Assembly: GCA_902773055.1 (NCBI GenBank)
Contig: CACYCZ010000127.1
Coordinates: forward strand, 1-64,000
Reading direction: 5' to 3'
DNA: 64,000 bases
Source: an uncultured Bacteroidales bacterium
Lineage (GTDB): Bacteria > Bacteroidota > Bacteroidia > Bacteroidales > Bacteroidaceae
Shown piece by piece: positions 18,940 to 27,247 of the stretch. Numbering within the stretch: position 1 is the first letter of the stretch; each line of letters opens with the position of its first letter. The notes below the pieces were generated by a model. That model ran no database searches and was not told where the DNA came from. It saw only the letters and a program-made list of their open reading frames with translations. The position numbers and the translations under genes are program-made.

Positions 18940-18973
18940 ACGGATAGATGCTTTTATAATGTCTAAGGAGATA

Positions 18974-18981
18974 CAAAGTTA
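18974..18981 (-). promoter_or_regulatory. Putative promoter -7 box for argS
   Basis: TAACTTTG on the minus strand, 35 bases before the argS ATG; matches TAnnTTTG. Confidence 0.5.
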
Positions 18982-19016
18982 AGAAAACTTTTGTTACTTA
19001 GGGGTGTAAATAAAAA

Positions 19017-19052
19017 AAGAAGCGTGTCTCTGTTGTCAGGGGCACGCTTCTT
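19017..19052 (-). terminator. Rho-independent terminator of secDF
   Basis: Arms AAGAAGCGTG and CACGCTTCTT with a 16-base loop. On the minus strand the stem runs directly into seven T. It lies 16 bases beyond the secDF stop. Confidence 0.85.
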
Positions 19053-19067
19053 CTTCTTGTATATTTA

Positions 19068-22000
19068 TCAGGCTTTTGCCTTTATGTCGGTTGCATCTTG
19101 GATGCGGATGTCTTTATCTTCCTGAATCTTCTTGTTGCCCCGTATGGTAAGGTATGCAAGCGGTGCAGCGATGAAGAGTGAGGATGATGTGCCGTAGATG
19201 ACGCCGAGAATCATGGCGAATGCGAAGCTGCGGATGCTTGCTCCACCAAAGAAGATGATGACAAGCAATACTACCAATGTCGTGGTTGAAGTATTGATGG
19301 TACGTGCCAATGTTGAGTTCAGCGACTGGTTGAAGAGCAGCTGTTTCTCGCGGTTGGGGTAGAGTTGCAGATATTCGCGGACGCGGTCAAAGATAACCAC
19401 CTTGTCGTTGATGGAGTAACCTATACACGTCAGGATGGCACCAATGAATGTCTGGTCGACTTCAAGTGAGAACGGCAGCACGCCCCACAGCAGTGAGTAG
19501 GTACCGATAATCAAGGTGGAGTCGCATGCCAGTGCCACCGTACTGCCGATAGAGAAGGCAATATTGTGGAAACGTATCAGGATATAGATGAAGATGGCCA
19601 CCAGTGAAAGGAGCACGCTGATGATGGCGCCGTGGGTAACGTCCTTGGCAATGGAGGGACCCACCTTCTGAGAACTGATGATGGAGCCGCCGTCACGCTT
19701 CTCGGTGTTCTTGAAGTCGTCAAGGGTAACGTGGCTGCTCAGCAGTTTGCCTGCGCTGAGGCTGTTGTACAGCACCTTCTCTATTTCTGCATCAATGGCA
19801 GGGTCGTTTTCTTCTATACGGTAGTTGGTGGTGATGCGCACTGTCTTGTGGTCATTGCCCAGGGCGATGACGGAGACGTTGGCATCTTTCATGGCTGCTG
19901 TGACGTGGGCCCTTACTGCTTCGGGCTCAACGGGCTGTTCAAACCTGACCTCGTAGTTGCGGCCTCCGGTAAAGTCGATACCAGTGCTCAGGCCGCGCAG
20001 GTAGAATGAGCAGAAACTGATGAGGAGCAGGATGGCGGTAATGGTAAACGATACCTTGTAGGAACTCATGAAGTGATACTGCGGGTTGGACATCAGGTTC
20101 TTCGACCATTTTGTGGTGAAGGTGATGTTCTGCCACTTGTTCTTCTTTCCTACATAGTAGTCGTAGAAGAGGCGTGTGATGCAGACAGCCGTGAACACTG
20201 ATGCCAGCAAGCCGATAATCAATGTCGTGGCGAAACCGCGGATAGGACCTGTACCAAAGTTGAACAGGATGATACCCGTGATGATGGATGTCACGTTGGA
20301 GTCGATGATGGCCGACAGCGCATGCTTGTAACCGAGGTTAATGGAGGTGTACAGCGATTTGCCGCCACGCAGTTCTTCCTTGGTGCGCTCATAGATCAGC
20401 ACGTTGGCATCGACGGCCATACCCAGCGTAAGTACCATACCGGCTATACCCGACATGGTCAGTGCGGCCTGGAAGGAGGTCAGGATACCAAAGGTGAAGA
20501 AGAGGTTGAGCAACAGGGCAAAGTTGGAAACCATACCCGGGATGATGCCGTAGAGGCAGCACATGTAAATCATCAGGAGTATGAATGCCAGAACGCAGGA
20601 GATGAATCCCTGATTGATAGACTGCTGGCCGAGGCTCGGACCTACTATTTCCTCCTGGACGATATGGGCAGGAGCCGGCATCTTACCGCTGTTGAGCACG
20701 TTGGCAAGGTCCTTGGTGTCTTCGGTCGTGAAGTGGCCTGTGATTTCGGAGCGTCCGCCGGTGATTTCGTTCTGGACGTTAGGTGCGCTGTAGACGACAC
20801 CGTCCAATACGATGGCGATGGCATGGTTGATGTTCTTCTTGGTCAGGCTGGCCCATGTGCGTGCACCATCGGTGTTCATTTCCATGGATACGCAGGGGCG
20901 TCCAAACTGGTCAAATGAGTTCTGGGCGTTGACAATGACGTCGCCTTCCAGCGGTGCCTTGCCTTGTGAGCCAGCGGTCTTGATGGCATAGAGCTCATAC
21001 ACTTCCATCTTGGATGACATCTCTGAAGGCTTCACGCTCCATTTGAGCTGCAGGTCTTCGGGCAGGGCGTTCTTGGCTGTCTCTGAGTTGAGCAGTTTGT
21101 CAACTTCGGCCGTGTCGCGGGCCAGGGCATAGCCTACCATGCTGCCGCCGGCATTCTGTGCCGGAATAAGTTGCAGGATGCTCAGCAGGGGATGTTCTTT
21201 CTTGATTTTTTCAATTTCTGCCTCGGTGTTCCGGGCTGTTTCCTTTTCCTGGCTGGCACTGACGAGCTTGGCTTTCAGCGATGCCTCAGCGGCTGAACTG
21301 TCAGCTTCGGCAGCTGTCGGGGCTTCGGTCTCAGCCACGCTGGCTGTATCGTTCACGCCTGCATTGGCCAACTTGGTGTCCAGGGAAGTCAGATAGGGAA
21401 TGACAACCGATGCGTCATAGGTCTCCCAGAATTCCAGGTTGGCACTTCCCTGAAGCAATTTGCGGATACGGTCGGGCTCTTTCACGCCAGGCAGTTCCAC
21501 CATGATACGGCCCATCTGGCCCTCAAGGTTCTGGATGTTGGGCTGTGCCACGCCGAAGCGGTCAATACGGGAGCGCAATACGTTGTAGGAGTTCTCAACG
21601 GCTGCCTTGGTCTCCGAGCGGAGTACGGACTCTATTTCTGCATCTGTGCTGCGCGTGTTGACTTTGCCTTTCAGCTGCTGGGTGGCAAACACGGTGTTCA
21701 GCTTATCCTTCCCGGCGAGAGCCTGAAAATGTTTTACAAACAGGGTGATGATGTCATCCTGGCTCTTTTGTGCCTCTGCGGTGGCTTCGGCAATGGCCTT
21801 GGTGAAGTTGGGGTCAGTAGAGCGGTCGGCCAGACTCTTGATGACGTCGGGGACGGAGACTTCCAGGACAACGTTCATGCCGCCTTTCAAGTCCAGACCC
21901 AGGCCAATCTGCATTTCCTGACACTGTTTTAGGGTATAGGCTCCAAACCATACCTTTTCGTTCTTCAGGGAATCAAGGTAGATTTGAGCTGCTTTGGCTT

Positions 22001-22115
22001 CCATGCCGGCTGCCTTCTTCTCGTAATGGCGTGTCACGAAGGAGAAGGAGAGATAGTAGATGCAGACCAGTACAAGTGCGACTGCAAATACTTTTACAAA
22101 TCCTTTGTTTTGCAT
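19068..22115 (-). CDS. secDF: Protein translocase subunit SecDF (fused SecD and SecF)
   Basis: Proton-driven helper of Sec protein export in the inner membrane. The N-terminal transmembrane helix (residues 6-25 from the chosen start) is followed by the SecD periplasmic P1 region. That region includes G-L-D-L-K-G-G-M, the usual SecD hallmark, and a long Ala/Glu-rich insertion. Then come the SecD six-helix block, the SecF hallmark G-I-D-F-T-G-G, and the SecF helix block. Total 1015 residues, as expected for the Bacteroidetes fusion. The start at 22115 was preferred over an upstream in-frame ATG at 22181 because M-Q-N-K-G-F begins the first helix, an A-rich leader precedes it, and a promoter box at 22179-22186 would leave no room for the longer form. 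Single-gene transcript with a strong terminator. Confidence 0.96.
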   Translation of the reverse strand: MQNKGFVKVFAVALVLVCIYYLSFSFVTRHYEKKAAGMEAKAAQIYLDSLKNEKVWFGAYTLKQCQEMQIGLGLDLKGGMNVVLEVSVPDVIKSLADRSTDPNFTKAIAEATAEAQKSQDDIITLFVKHFQALAGKDKLNTVFATQQLKGKVNTRSTDAEIESVLRSETKAAVENSYNVLRSRIDRFGVAQPNIQNLEGQMGRIMVELPGVKEPDRIRKLLQGSANLEFWETYDASVVIPYLTSLDTKLANAGVNDTASVAETEAPTAAEADSSAAEASLKAKLVSASQEKETARNTEAEIEKIKKEHPLLSILQLIPAQNAGGSMVGYALARDTAEVDKLLNSETAKNALPEDLQLKWSVKPSEMSSKMEVYELYAIKTAGSQGKAPLEGDVIVNAQNSFDQFGRPCVSMEMNTDGARTWASLTKKNINHAIAIVLDGVVYSAPNVQNEITGGRSEITGHFTTEDTKDLANVLNSGKMPAPAHIVQEEIVGPSLGQQSINQGFISCVLAFILLMIYMCCLYGIIPGMVSNFALLLNLFFTFGILTSFQAALTMSGIAGMVLTLGMAVDANVLIYERTKEELRGGKSLYTSINLGYKHALSAIIDSNVTSIITGIILFNFGTGPIRGFATTLIIGLLASVFTAVCITRLFYDYYVGKKNKWQNITFTTKWSKNLMSNPQYHFMSSYKVSFTITAILLLISFCSFYLRGLSTGIDFTGGRNYEVRFEQPVEPEAVRAHVTAAMKDANVSVIALGNDHKTVRITTNYRIEENDPAIDAEIEKVLYNSLSAGKLLSSHVTLDDFKNTEKRDGGSIISSQKVGPSIAKDVTHGAIISVLLSLVAIFIYILIRFHNIAFSIGSTVALACDSTLIIGTYSLLWGVLPFSLEVDQTFIGAILTCIGYSINDKVVIFDRVREYLQLYPNREKQLLFNQSLNSTLARTINTSTTTLVVLLVIIFFGGASIRSFAFAMILGVIYGTSSSLFIAAPLAYLTIRGNKKIQEDKDIRIQDATDIKAKA

Positions 22116-22178
22116 ATTGATAATATTTTTTTGTTTTAATTTCTGGTTATAAAGTGTATTGACACAATTTTTAGGGTG

Positions 22179-22186
22179 CAAATATA
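22179..22186 (-). promoter_or_regulatory. Putative promoter -7 box for secDF
   Basis: TATATTTG on the minus strand, 64 bases before the chosen start at 22115. Confidence 0.45.
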
Positions 22187-22420
22187 ATAATTTTATTACA
22201 AATAGACCGCCTTATTAAGTTTCTTTTCGCATGAATGGGTCCGCAACCTGAAAACAGAGCCTTGAAACTGGGTGGCAGAACCAGGGAGATAAAGGCTTCT
22301 CCGTAGCTGCCGCCTGCCCCCTCCTGTCCCGTCTGAACGGTATTTCCTGATGACATACTGAACATGTGCACACCTTTCTGCCGGTTCCTCCCAAGGGCCT
22401 CTGCAACCCGGAAGCGAATT

Positions 22421-22450
22421 TTTTTCTTTCGCGCGTACGCATATACGTTT
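22421..22450. repeat. CG-alternating element, copy 1
   Basis: A pyrimidine run (TTTTTCTTTC) followed by GCGCGTACGCATATACG, an alternating purine-pyrimidine stretch. A close relative is found at 54661-54720 with the same order (TTTTCTCTC, then GCGCGTGCGTAT). Confidence 0.5.
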
Positions 22451-22572
22451 AAATAATGGCACAATATTTTTTTCAGCGGCCCCGGGAGGTGCAGTTGTTC
22501 CAGAGGCTGTAGCCATGGTCCGTCACCGCCGGAGAAATGATATTTTCCCCCGATATATTTTATGTTTCACGA

Positions 22573-22656
22573 TGCTGAACGTACGTTCACCGGTGCGAAA
22601 CGTATGTTCACCGATGCGAAACATACGTTCACCATCGCTGAACATAAATTTTCAGG
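22573..22656. repeat. 21-bp tandem repeat, three good and one degenerate copies
   Basis: Units at 22573-22593, 22594-22614 and 22615-22635 share the pattern TGCgaAACgTAcGTTCACCga; a fourth unit at 22636-22656 is degenerate. Each unit contains a near-palindrome of the type GAACGTACGTTC. The period is a multiple of three, so open frames across it read as repeats of R-S-P-M-R-N-I peptides. That is better explained as a consequence of the repeat than as a protein. Confidence 0.75.
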
Positions 22657-22699
22657 CAGATATGACCTCATCTGTATGGGGTGCGGGCAGGATTTCTGT

Positions 22700-22722
22700 C
22701 TCCGGGAGCGACCCTCCCGGAG
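22700..22722. other. GC-rich hairpin
   Basis: Perfect 9-bp arms CTCCGGGAG and CTCCCGGAG with a 5-base loop. Eleven bases on, a six-T run (TTTTTT) follows. It could end a plus-strand transcript, but no gene precedes it. Confidence 0.4.
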
Positions 22723-22928
22723 AAGTCAAGCCGTTTTTTGGGGGATATCGTATAATACAATTGTATACAGATATTTACACCTCAATTAAAAAGTTTTAAA
22801 AATTGCAATTCTTTTGAAAGCTTTGTATATTTTCATCAGAAAAATATAGCGGTTTAAATTTTCTGATTAATTTTTGTAATACAATAATAGAAAGTATATC
22901 TTACCTCGGTACGTCGTCTTTTTCCGGT

Positions 22929-23258
22929 TGTTCTATCAGTGACTTAACTGTGAACTGCCCCAAGGTGTAGGAAGCTCTTGCCGAGTGTGCAACAGGCATA
23001 GTCAAGTTTGGAAAATAGGTGAAGGAGATGCCTGATAGTATCAGATGGAATGATGTCAGCGTGAACCCCAATGGTGTAAAAACCTTTGTCGTGGATGAAG
23101 CCAACGAATCATTTTGTGTAGAAGACGGCATCCTGTTGCCCAAGGTGGCCACCGGTGGTGCCGATGCCCCGTGGTACGACCTGCAGGGACGCCGGACAGA
23201 CCTTCTGAGAAAAGATGCAGTCTATATTCGCGGCGGAAAGAAGGTGATAGCAAGATAA
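22929..23258 (+). pseudogene. Remnant of a secreted protein: orphan T9SS-type C-terminal tail
   Basis: The intact part (GTG at 23019, 79 codons) ends with W-Y-D-L-Q-G-R-R and V-Y-I-R-G-G-K-K-V-I-A-R. This is the same sorting tail as on the partial gene at the left edge and, more loosely, the giant protein. There is no signal peptide or mature domain in front of it. Reading further upstream in the same frame gives protein-like sequence (E-A-L-A-E-C-A-T-G-I-V-K-F-G-K) interrupted by stops at 22968 and 23016. This looks like the decayed 3' end of a larger gene. The upstream boundary is a guess. Confidence 0.5.
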
Positions 23259-23273
23259 TAAGTCGGGAAGCGG

Positions 23274-24359
23274 CTATTTAAGCATCAGCCAACTGCATAT
23301 GGGGTAATGGTCTGACCCCTTGATGTCACTGCGCACCTTGCTCTTCAGGACATCCCAGTGAGGGCTGCACAAAATGTGGTCAATGCGGAAGTACATCCCG
23401 GCCTCATGGTATGAAATGCCGGGACCGTTGCCTCCCCGTGTGTACGAGTCGTTGAGGACGGAGGTCAGGCAGCGGTGTACGTATGACAGGGGTGAGTCGT
23501 TGAAATCGCCGCACAGGATGACAGGCTGGTGCGAGAATAGGTGTAGGTACTCAAGAAGCGCATCAGCCTGATGCGCACGGGAGATGCCGGCTTCGTCTAT
23601 CTTACGGGCCAGATAGTGGATATTGGATTTTGTTTCCTCTCTGGCGGGCTGTTTGACGACATCCTTAAACATGGCCTTGTCGTCTCCGCTGATGGAATTT
23701 GAAAAGAAGTGACAATTGATGACGACAATAGTGTCGCCGTCTTTTTTCAGGCGGTAGATGACGGCGCCATGAGGCGAATCAGGGCCGTGTACGATGCATT
23801 TGTCCAGGATGGGAAGATGAGTATACAGGCTGAGCGTGTTGAAATAAAACATGGTGGTGTCCCGGTAAGCCCATGGCGACATGATGGAATCCATCATGCG
23901 CCTTTCTGAGGGAAGGTAATTGGCTTCCTGCAGGCATACGATGTCGGCATCACAGGAATGGATGAAGTCAAAGATCTCGGCGCGCCTGAGGGCATCGTTC
24001 TTGGAGAAATCGTTGACATTGTAACTGACGACTTTAATGTGGCTTGCATCCATGTCATCCTGTGTGATGTTGAGCGGGAAATAAGTCCTTACCGGCATGC
24101 CGCAGACGAGGATTCCGGCAAGGCTGCTCAGGAATCGCCGCGGGCGCAGGAAAAGCCACAGCAGGGAGCACAGGCAATAGGCCAGCAGGACAGGGCCGAA
24201 AGCCAGCCCTGCCGAAACGAGCCACGGATGCCTATCGGGATGAAAAAGGCAGCCGTAGCCGGAGATGCACAGCAGAAGGAAAATGCCAATGTGGATGCAG
24301 AGGAGTATCAGGCAGAACAGGCTGCCTATTCCATGATGGTTATGGGAAGATGCACTCAT
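23274..24359 (-). CDS. Membrane-anchored endonuclease/exonuclease/phosphatase family protein
   Basis: Two to three hydrophobic segments (about residues 10-90) anchor a soluble domain. It has the metal-dependent phosphodiesterase signature: V-S-Y-N-V-N-D (Asn), L-Q-E-A (metal-binding Glu), N-C-H-F-F-S, C-G-D-F-N-D (Asp/Asn) and the closing G-S-D-H-Y-P-I (Asp-His pair). Members hydrolyse nucleic acid or phospholipid phosphodiester bonds; the membrane anchor fits a lipid or envelope substrate better than DNA, but this is inference. 361 residues. The start codon directly follows the stop of the rhomboid gene, so it is the last gene of the ompH-murI operon. Confidence 0.85.
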   Translation of the reverse strand: MSASSHNHHGIGSLFCLILLCIHIGIFLLLCISGYGCLFHPDRHPWLVSAGLAFGPVLLAYCLCSLLWLFLRPRRFLSSLAGILVCGMPVRTYFPLNITQDDMDASHIKVVSYNVNDFSKNDALRRAEIFDFIHSCDADIVCLQEANYLPSERRMMDSIMSPWAYRDTTMFYFNTLSLYTHLPILDKCIVHGPDSPHGAVIYRLKKDGDTIVVINCHFFSNSISGDDKAMFKDVVKQPAREETKSNIHYLARKIDEAGISRAHQADALLEYLHLFSHQPVILCGDFNDSPLSYVHRCLTSVLNDSYTRGGNGPGISYHEAGMYFRIDHILCSPHWDVLKSKVRSDIKGSDHYPICSWLMLK

Positions 24360-25259
24360 CTATTTCCTGAAAAGTTTTTCTTTTTCGTCAGCAGAAAGGC
24401 TCTCGTATCCGGAGCGTTTGATTTTTTCCAGTATGTGGTTCAGCTCTTCAACGGGAACCTCATCGCGCGAAGGCTTGCTCTCGTTCTCAGGCTGTCTCTT
24501 TGAGGGTTTATGGCGGAAAAGACCGCTGACTTTCTCCTTGAAGGATTTTTTATGGGGTTCGTATTCCTCCCATGTCGTAAAACCTGTGGAGCGCTGATGC
24601 TCTTTCTTCTTGTACAGCCTGATCAGCAGCCAGCCCGCAGCAGCTCCGCCCAAATGGGCAAAATGGGCAACGCTGTCGCCCGATGCGCCCAGTGCAATGA
24701 TGAGTTCAAGAGCGATAAACCCTGTGACCATGTATTTGGCCTTCATGGGAATGGGAGGTATGAGCAGCAAGACCCTTTCGTTAGGGAACAACATGCCGTA
24801 GGCAATGAGAATGCCATAGCAACACCCCGAAGCACCTATCGTGGTCCATGTGCTCAGGTATTGGCTCATAGGGATGGTAGTTGTACCAAGGTTGACTATT
24901 TCATAGTTGTTCAACCCCTGGGCATAGTAGGACACAAGCTGTACAAGTTCCTGACTGAGGCCGGCAACAATGCCGCACAGCAGGTAAAAGACAATAAATT
25001 TCCTGCTTCCAAGAACCGATTCAATGATACGCCCGAACATCCATAGCGAAAACATATTGAAGACAATATGGCTGATGTTGGCATGCATGAACATATATGT
25101 CAGGAGCTGGAGAGGGTTGAAATTGGGAGCCAGGATAAAATGGAGGCCGAGAAGATGGTTGAGGTCAACGCCCCATCGCTCAGTGGCAATCAGGGCAAAG
25201 AAAAAGAGGCCGTTGATGATAATCAGGTTCTTGGTTACGGGAGGTGTTAACATAAACAA
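24360..25259 (-). CDS. Rhomboid family intramembrane serine protease
   Basis: Cleaves substrate proteins inside the membrane. Six hydrophobic segments fill residues 12-215. The catalytic dyad is S144 in I-G-A-S-G and most likely H202 in A-H-F-A-H-L-G-G. The N-terminal H-A-N-I-S-H-I-V-F-N-M motif (59-69) is typical of the family. A charged cytoplasmic tail of about 85 residues follows and ends in an L-S-A-D-E-K-E-K-L-F-R-K helix seen in Bacteroidetes rhomboids. A second in-frame ATG two codons later could be the start. Twelve bases separate it from the PAP2 gene and none from the downstream gene. Confidence 0.92.
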   Translation of the reverse strand: MFMLTPPVTKNLIIINGLFFFALIATERWGVDLNHLLGLHFILAPNFNPLQLLTYMFMHANISHIVFNMFSLWMFGRIIESVLGSRKFIVFYLLCGIVAGLSQELVQLVSYYAQGLNNYEIVNLGTTTIPMSQYLSTWTTIGASGCCYGILIAYGMLFPNERVLLLIPPIPMKAKYMVTGFIALELIIALGASGDSVAHFAHLGGAAAGWLLIRLYKKKEHQRSTGFTTWEEYEPHKKSFKEKVSGLFRHKPSKRQPENESKPSRDEVPVEELNHILEKIKRSGYESLSADEKEKLFRK

Positions 25260-25271
25260 TGCGTTAAAGAA

Positions 25272-26225
25272 TTAGGATTGCTTTGTGAGGATTCTGCTGC
25301 TGATGCAGGAAGACAAATGGTAGATAGGTATTGCAAACAGCCAACCGCCTAAGACGTCTATGGCATAGTGGGCTCCGATATAGACAGTTGACAGGCAGAG
25401 TATGCAGTAGAAAGGAACAAATATCCAGAAAAGGCGGTGTGACATCTTGCGGGCAAGTATGAGAATGATGGTGGACAGGCCTACGTGGGAACTGGGGAAA
25501 GCCGCAATAGGTTTCTCGCCCTGCTGCATTATTTCTACCAGGCTGGAGAATAGACCGTTGGGGGTGGAGTGGTCGTGAATAAGCTGTGGGTGATAGCAGA
25601 ACCAGTCTCCTATAGCAGGAAACTTCCCTTCGCTGACAAGCTGGGACCCGATATGCTGGAAATAGAACTGCGGACCGGCAGACTGCAGGAGCAGAAAAAT
25701 AAAATAAAAAAGCATGAATGAACACACCATGACGCATGTGGAATAGTCAAGGAGCCTGTAGTGGTGAAACAAAGGCCAGATGAACACACAGAGAATCATG
25801 AGATAGTAGGAAAAGTATCCCATGTTGAACAGTTCCTTCCAAAATAGTCCTGGAAGAATCTGCCGGAACATAACTGCCGGCTGGCAGCCAAAGACAAACT
25901 GGTCAACAGAGGCAAACAGGTGGTCTGTGTTGGGCATGAATTTGGCAAAATAGTATATATCCGGATACCAGTAGCCCAACAGCAAAATCTGAAACAATAT
26001 GCGTAGCAGATACGTTAACTGGCAGGGCAGATATCTGTATAGTCCCCAGAGAACAGCGGTGCCTGTCAAGATGTACAGGCGGTTTAAGATGGGGGCAGCT
26101 TCAATATTGTTCCATAGGAAGGCTGCAAGGATAAAGGTAATGAGACAGTATGCCAGCATTATCCATTCTATGGGCAAAGGGCCCTTGATGACATTGTCGT
26201 GACGAGAGAGAATATTTATATCCAT
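25272..26225 (-). CDS. PAP2 superfamily membrane phosphatase/phosphotransferase
   Basis: Integral membrane enzyme of about seven segments. It has the two readable PAP2 motifs: A-F-P-S-S-H-V-G (PSGH-type, residues about 240-247) and G-A-H-Y-A-I-D-V-L-G-G (His-Asp motif, 284-294). The upstream S-A-G-P-Q-F-Y segment and spacing fit the PAP2_3 branch, which includes inositol-phosphoceramide synthase-like phosphotransferases, so head-group transfer to a lipid is as likely as plain phosphatase activity. 317 residues. Its start overlaps the end of the epimerase gene by 10 bases, indicating a shared transcript and perhaps a shared lipid or glycan pathway. Confidence 0.85.
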   Translation of the reverse strand: MDINILSRHDNVIKGPLPIEWIMLAYCLITFILAAFLWNNIEAAPILNRLYILTGTAVLWGLYRYLPCQLTYLLRILFQILLLGYWYPDIYYFAKFMPNTDHLFASVDQFVFGCQPAVMFRQILPGLFWKELFNMGYFSYYLMILCVFIWPLFHHYRLLDYSTCVMVCSFMLFYFIFLLLQSAGPQFYFQHIGSQLVSEGKFPAIGDWFCYHPQLIHDHSTPNGLFSSLVEIMQQGEKPIAAFPSSHVGLSTIILILARKMSHRLFWIFVPFYCILCLSTVYIGAHYAIDVLGGWLFAIPIYHLSSCISSRILTKQS

Positions 26226-27247
26226 TTTTCTTTTTTGTACCAGGCAATGGTTTCTTTAACTCCTTTGCCAAGATCGTATTGCGCCTTGTATCCAAGTTCT
26301 TCTATCGGTGTGATGTCACATCGCCAGTTGCGTTGTTTAAGAATGTTATATTTGTCGTTATTCAAGGCATTCATGCTCCCTGTTATTTTTGACAGCAAGG
26401 TGCTGACGAAACATATTGCTCTCAGCAGGAAAAGAGGAGCCGTAATATGTAGTACATTCCGGATACCCATTTCTTTCTGAAGCAGTAAACTGAAATCTTG
26501 CGAATTATAGGTGTTGCCATCGCTGACGAAGTATGCATGAGCGCGTTTCCCTCTTTCCAGGGCAATGAAAATGGCAGATACCAAATCCTTGACATAGACA
26601 AAGGTAATTTCCTGAGGCTTATAGCCTACAGCAAAGTCAATATGGTTCTTTATACTTTTTGCCATGAGGAAATAGTCTTTTTCCCGGGGACCGTAGACTC
26701 CTGTCGGGCGAAGTATGACGAAATCGAGGTCTTGCAGTGTTCTGAGATAGTTTTCGGCGGCCCATTTGCTTCTACCATATGCGGTGTTGGGTTGCGCTTC
26801 ATCTGTGTCCGATACGGGAGCATAGATATGTCCGTCGCTGTTGTCTCCCTGGGGTTCTTGCCGGATATTTCCCAAGACGCTTAGCGAACTGAGGTAAATG
26901 AACCTGCCGGAAAGAAGAGAGCAGGCCTTTAGGCCTTCAATAAGGTTTCGGGTTCCGCATAGATTTGTTTCAAAAAAATCTTTTTCGTTTTTGCCTTTCG
27001 TGGCGCCGGCGGCATGTATGATTGCATCCCAGCCTTGGGGAAAGGAGGATGCAAAGTCTGTCAGTTGCCGTTGCAGTTCTGCAGGGTTGCTCAGGTCCAG
27101 TTCGATGAAATGGATGCGCTTGTCCTGTAAATATTTTCTGCTGCTTGTTGGCCGTAGGGCTGCCCATACTTCGAAATCCCTTTCCAAGGCCTGTTCCACG
27201 ATGAAACTGCCGATGAAACCACTTGCTCCAGTTACTAATATTCGCAT
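26216..27247 (-). CDS. NAD-dependent epimerase/dehydratase (extended SDR family)
   Basis: Nucleotide-sugar or sterol-type short-chain dehydrogenase. The Rossmann motif T-G-A-S-G-F-I-G is at residues 6-13. The catalytic Y-x-x-x-K (Y-G-R-S-K) and upstream S-S-L-S-V are present, followed by R-P-T-G-V-Y-G-P, the substrate-domain signature. 343 residues. The substrate cannot be read from sequence. The start overlaps the murI stop region by 13 bases and the end overlaps the PAP2 gene, so translation is coupled on both sides. Confidence 0.9.
   Translation of the reverse strand: MRILVTGASGFIGSFIVEQALERDFEVWAALRPTSSRKYLQDKRIHFIELDLSNPAELQRQLTDFASSFPQGWDAIIHAAGATKGKNEKDFFETNLCGTRNLIEGLKACSLLSGRFIYLSSLSVLGNIRQEPQGDNSDGHIYAPVSDTDEAQPNTAYGRSKWAAENYLRTLQDLDFVILRPTGVYGPREKDYFLMAKSIKNHIDFAVGYKPQEITFVYVKDLVSAIFIALERGKRAHAYFVSDGNTYNSQDFSLLLQKEMGIRNVLHITAPLFLLRAICFVSTLLSKITGSMNALNNDKYNILKQRNWRCDITPIEELGYKAQYDLGKGVKETIAWYKKEKWI

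Larger units (their letters stand above)
22187..22900. other. Gene-free intergenic region rich in small repeats
   Basis: About 700 bases without a convincing gene. Several open frames of 75-106 codons overlap on both strands and have basic, Cys/Arg-rich compositions without recognisable motifs. The region holds a CG-alternating element (22421-22450), a 21-bp tandem repeat (22573-22656), a 9-bp hairpin (22700-22722) and an AT-rich end (22740-22900). Confidence 0.6.

Noticed and set aside
22573-22656. Reading the tandem repeat as a CRISPR array
   Set aside because: Units abut without spacers and no cas gene is near.
22515-22799. 94-codon plus frame with repeated R-S-P-like units
   Set aside because: The apparent peptide repeat is produced by the 21-bp DNA repeat; nothing protein-like surrounds it.
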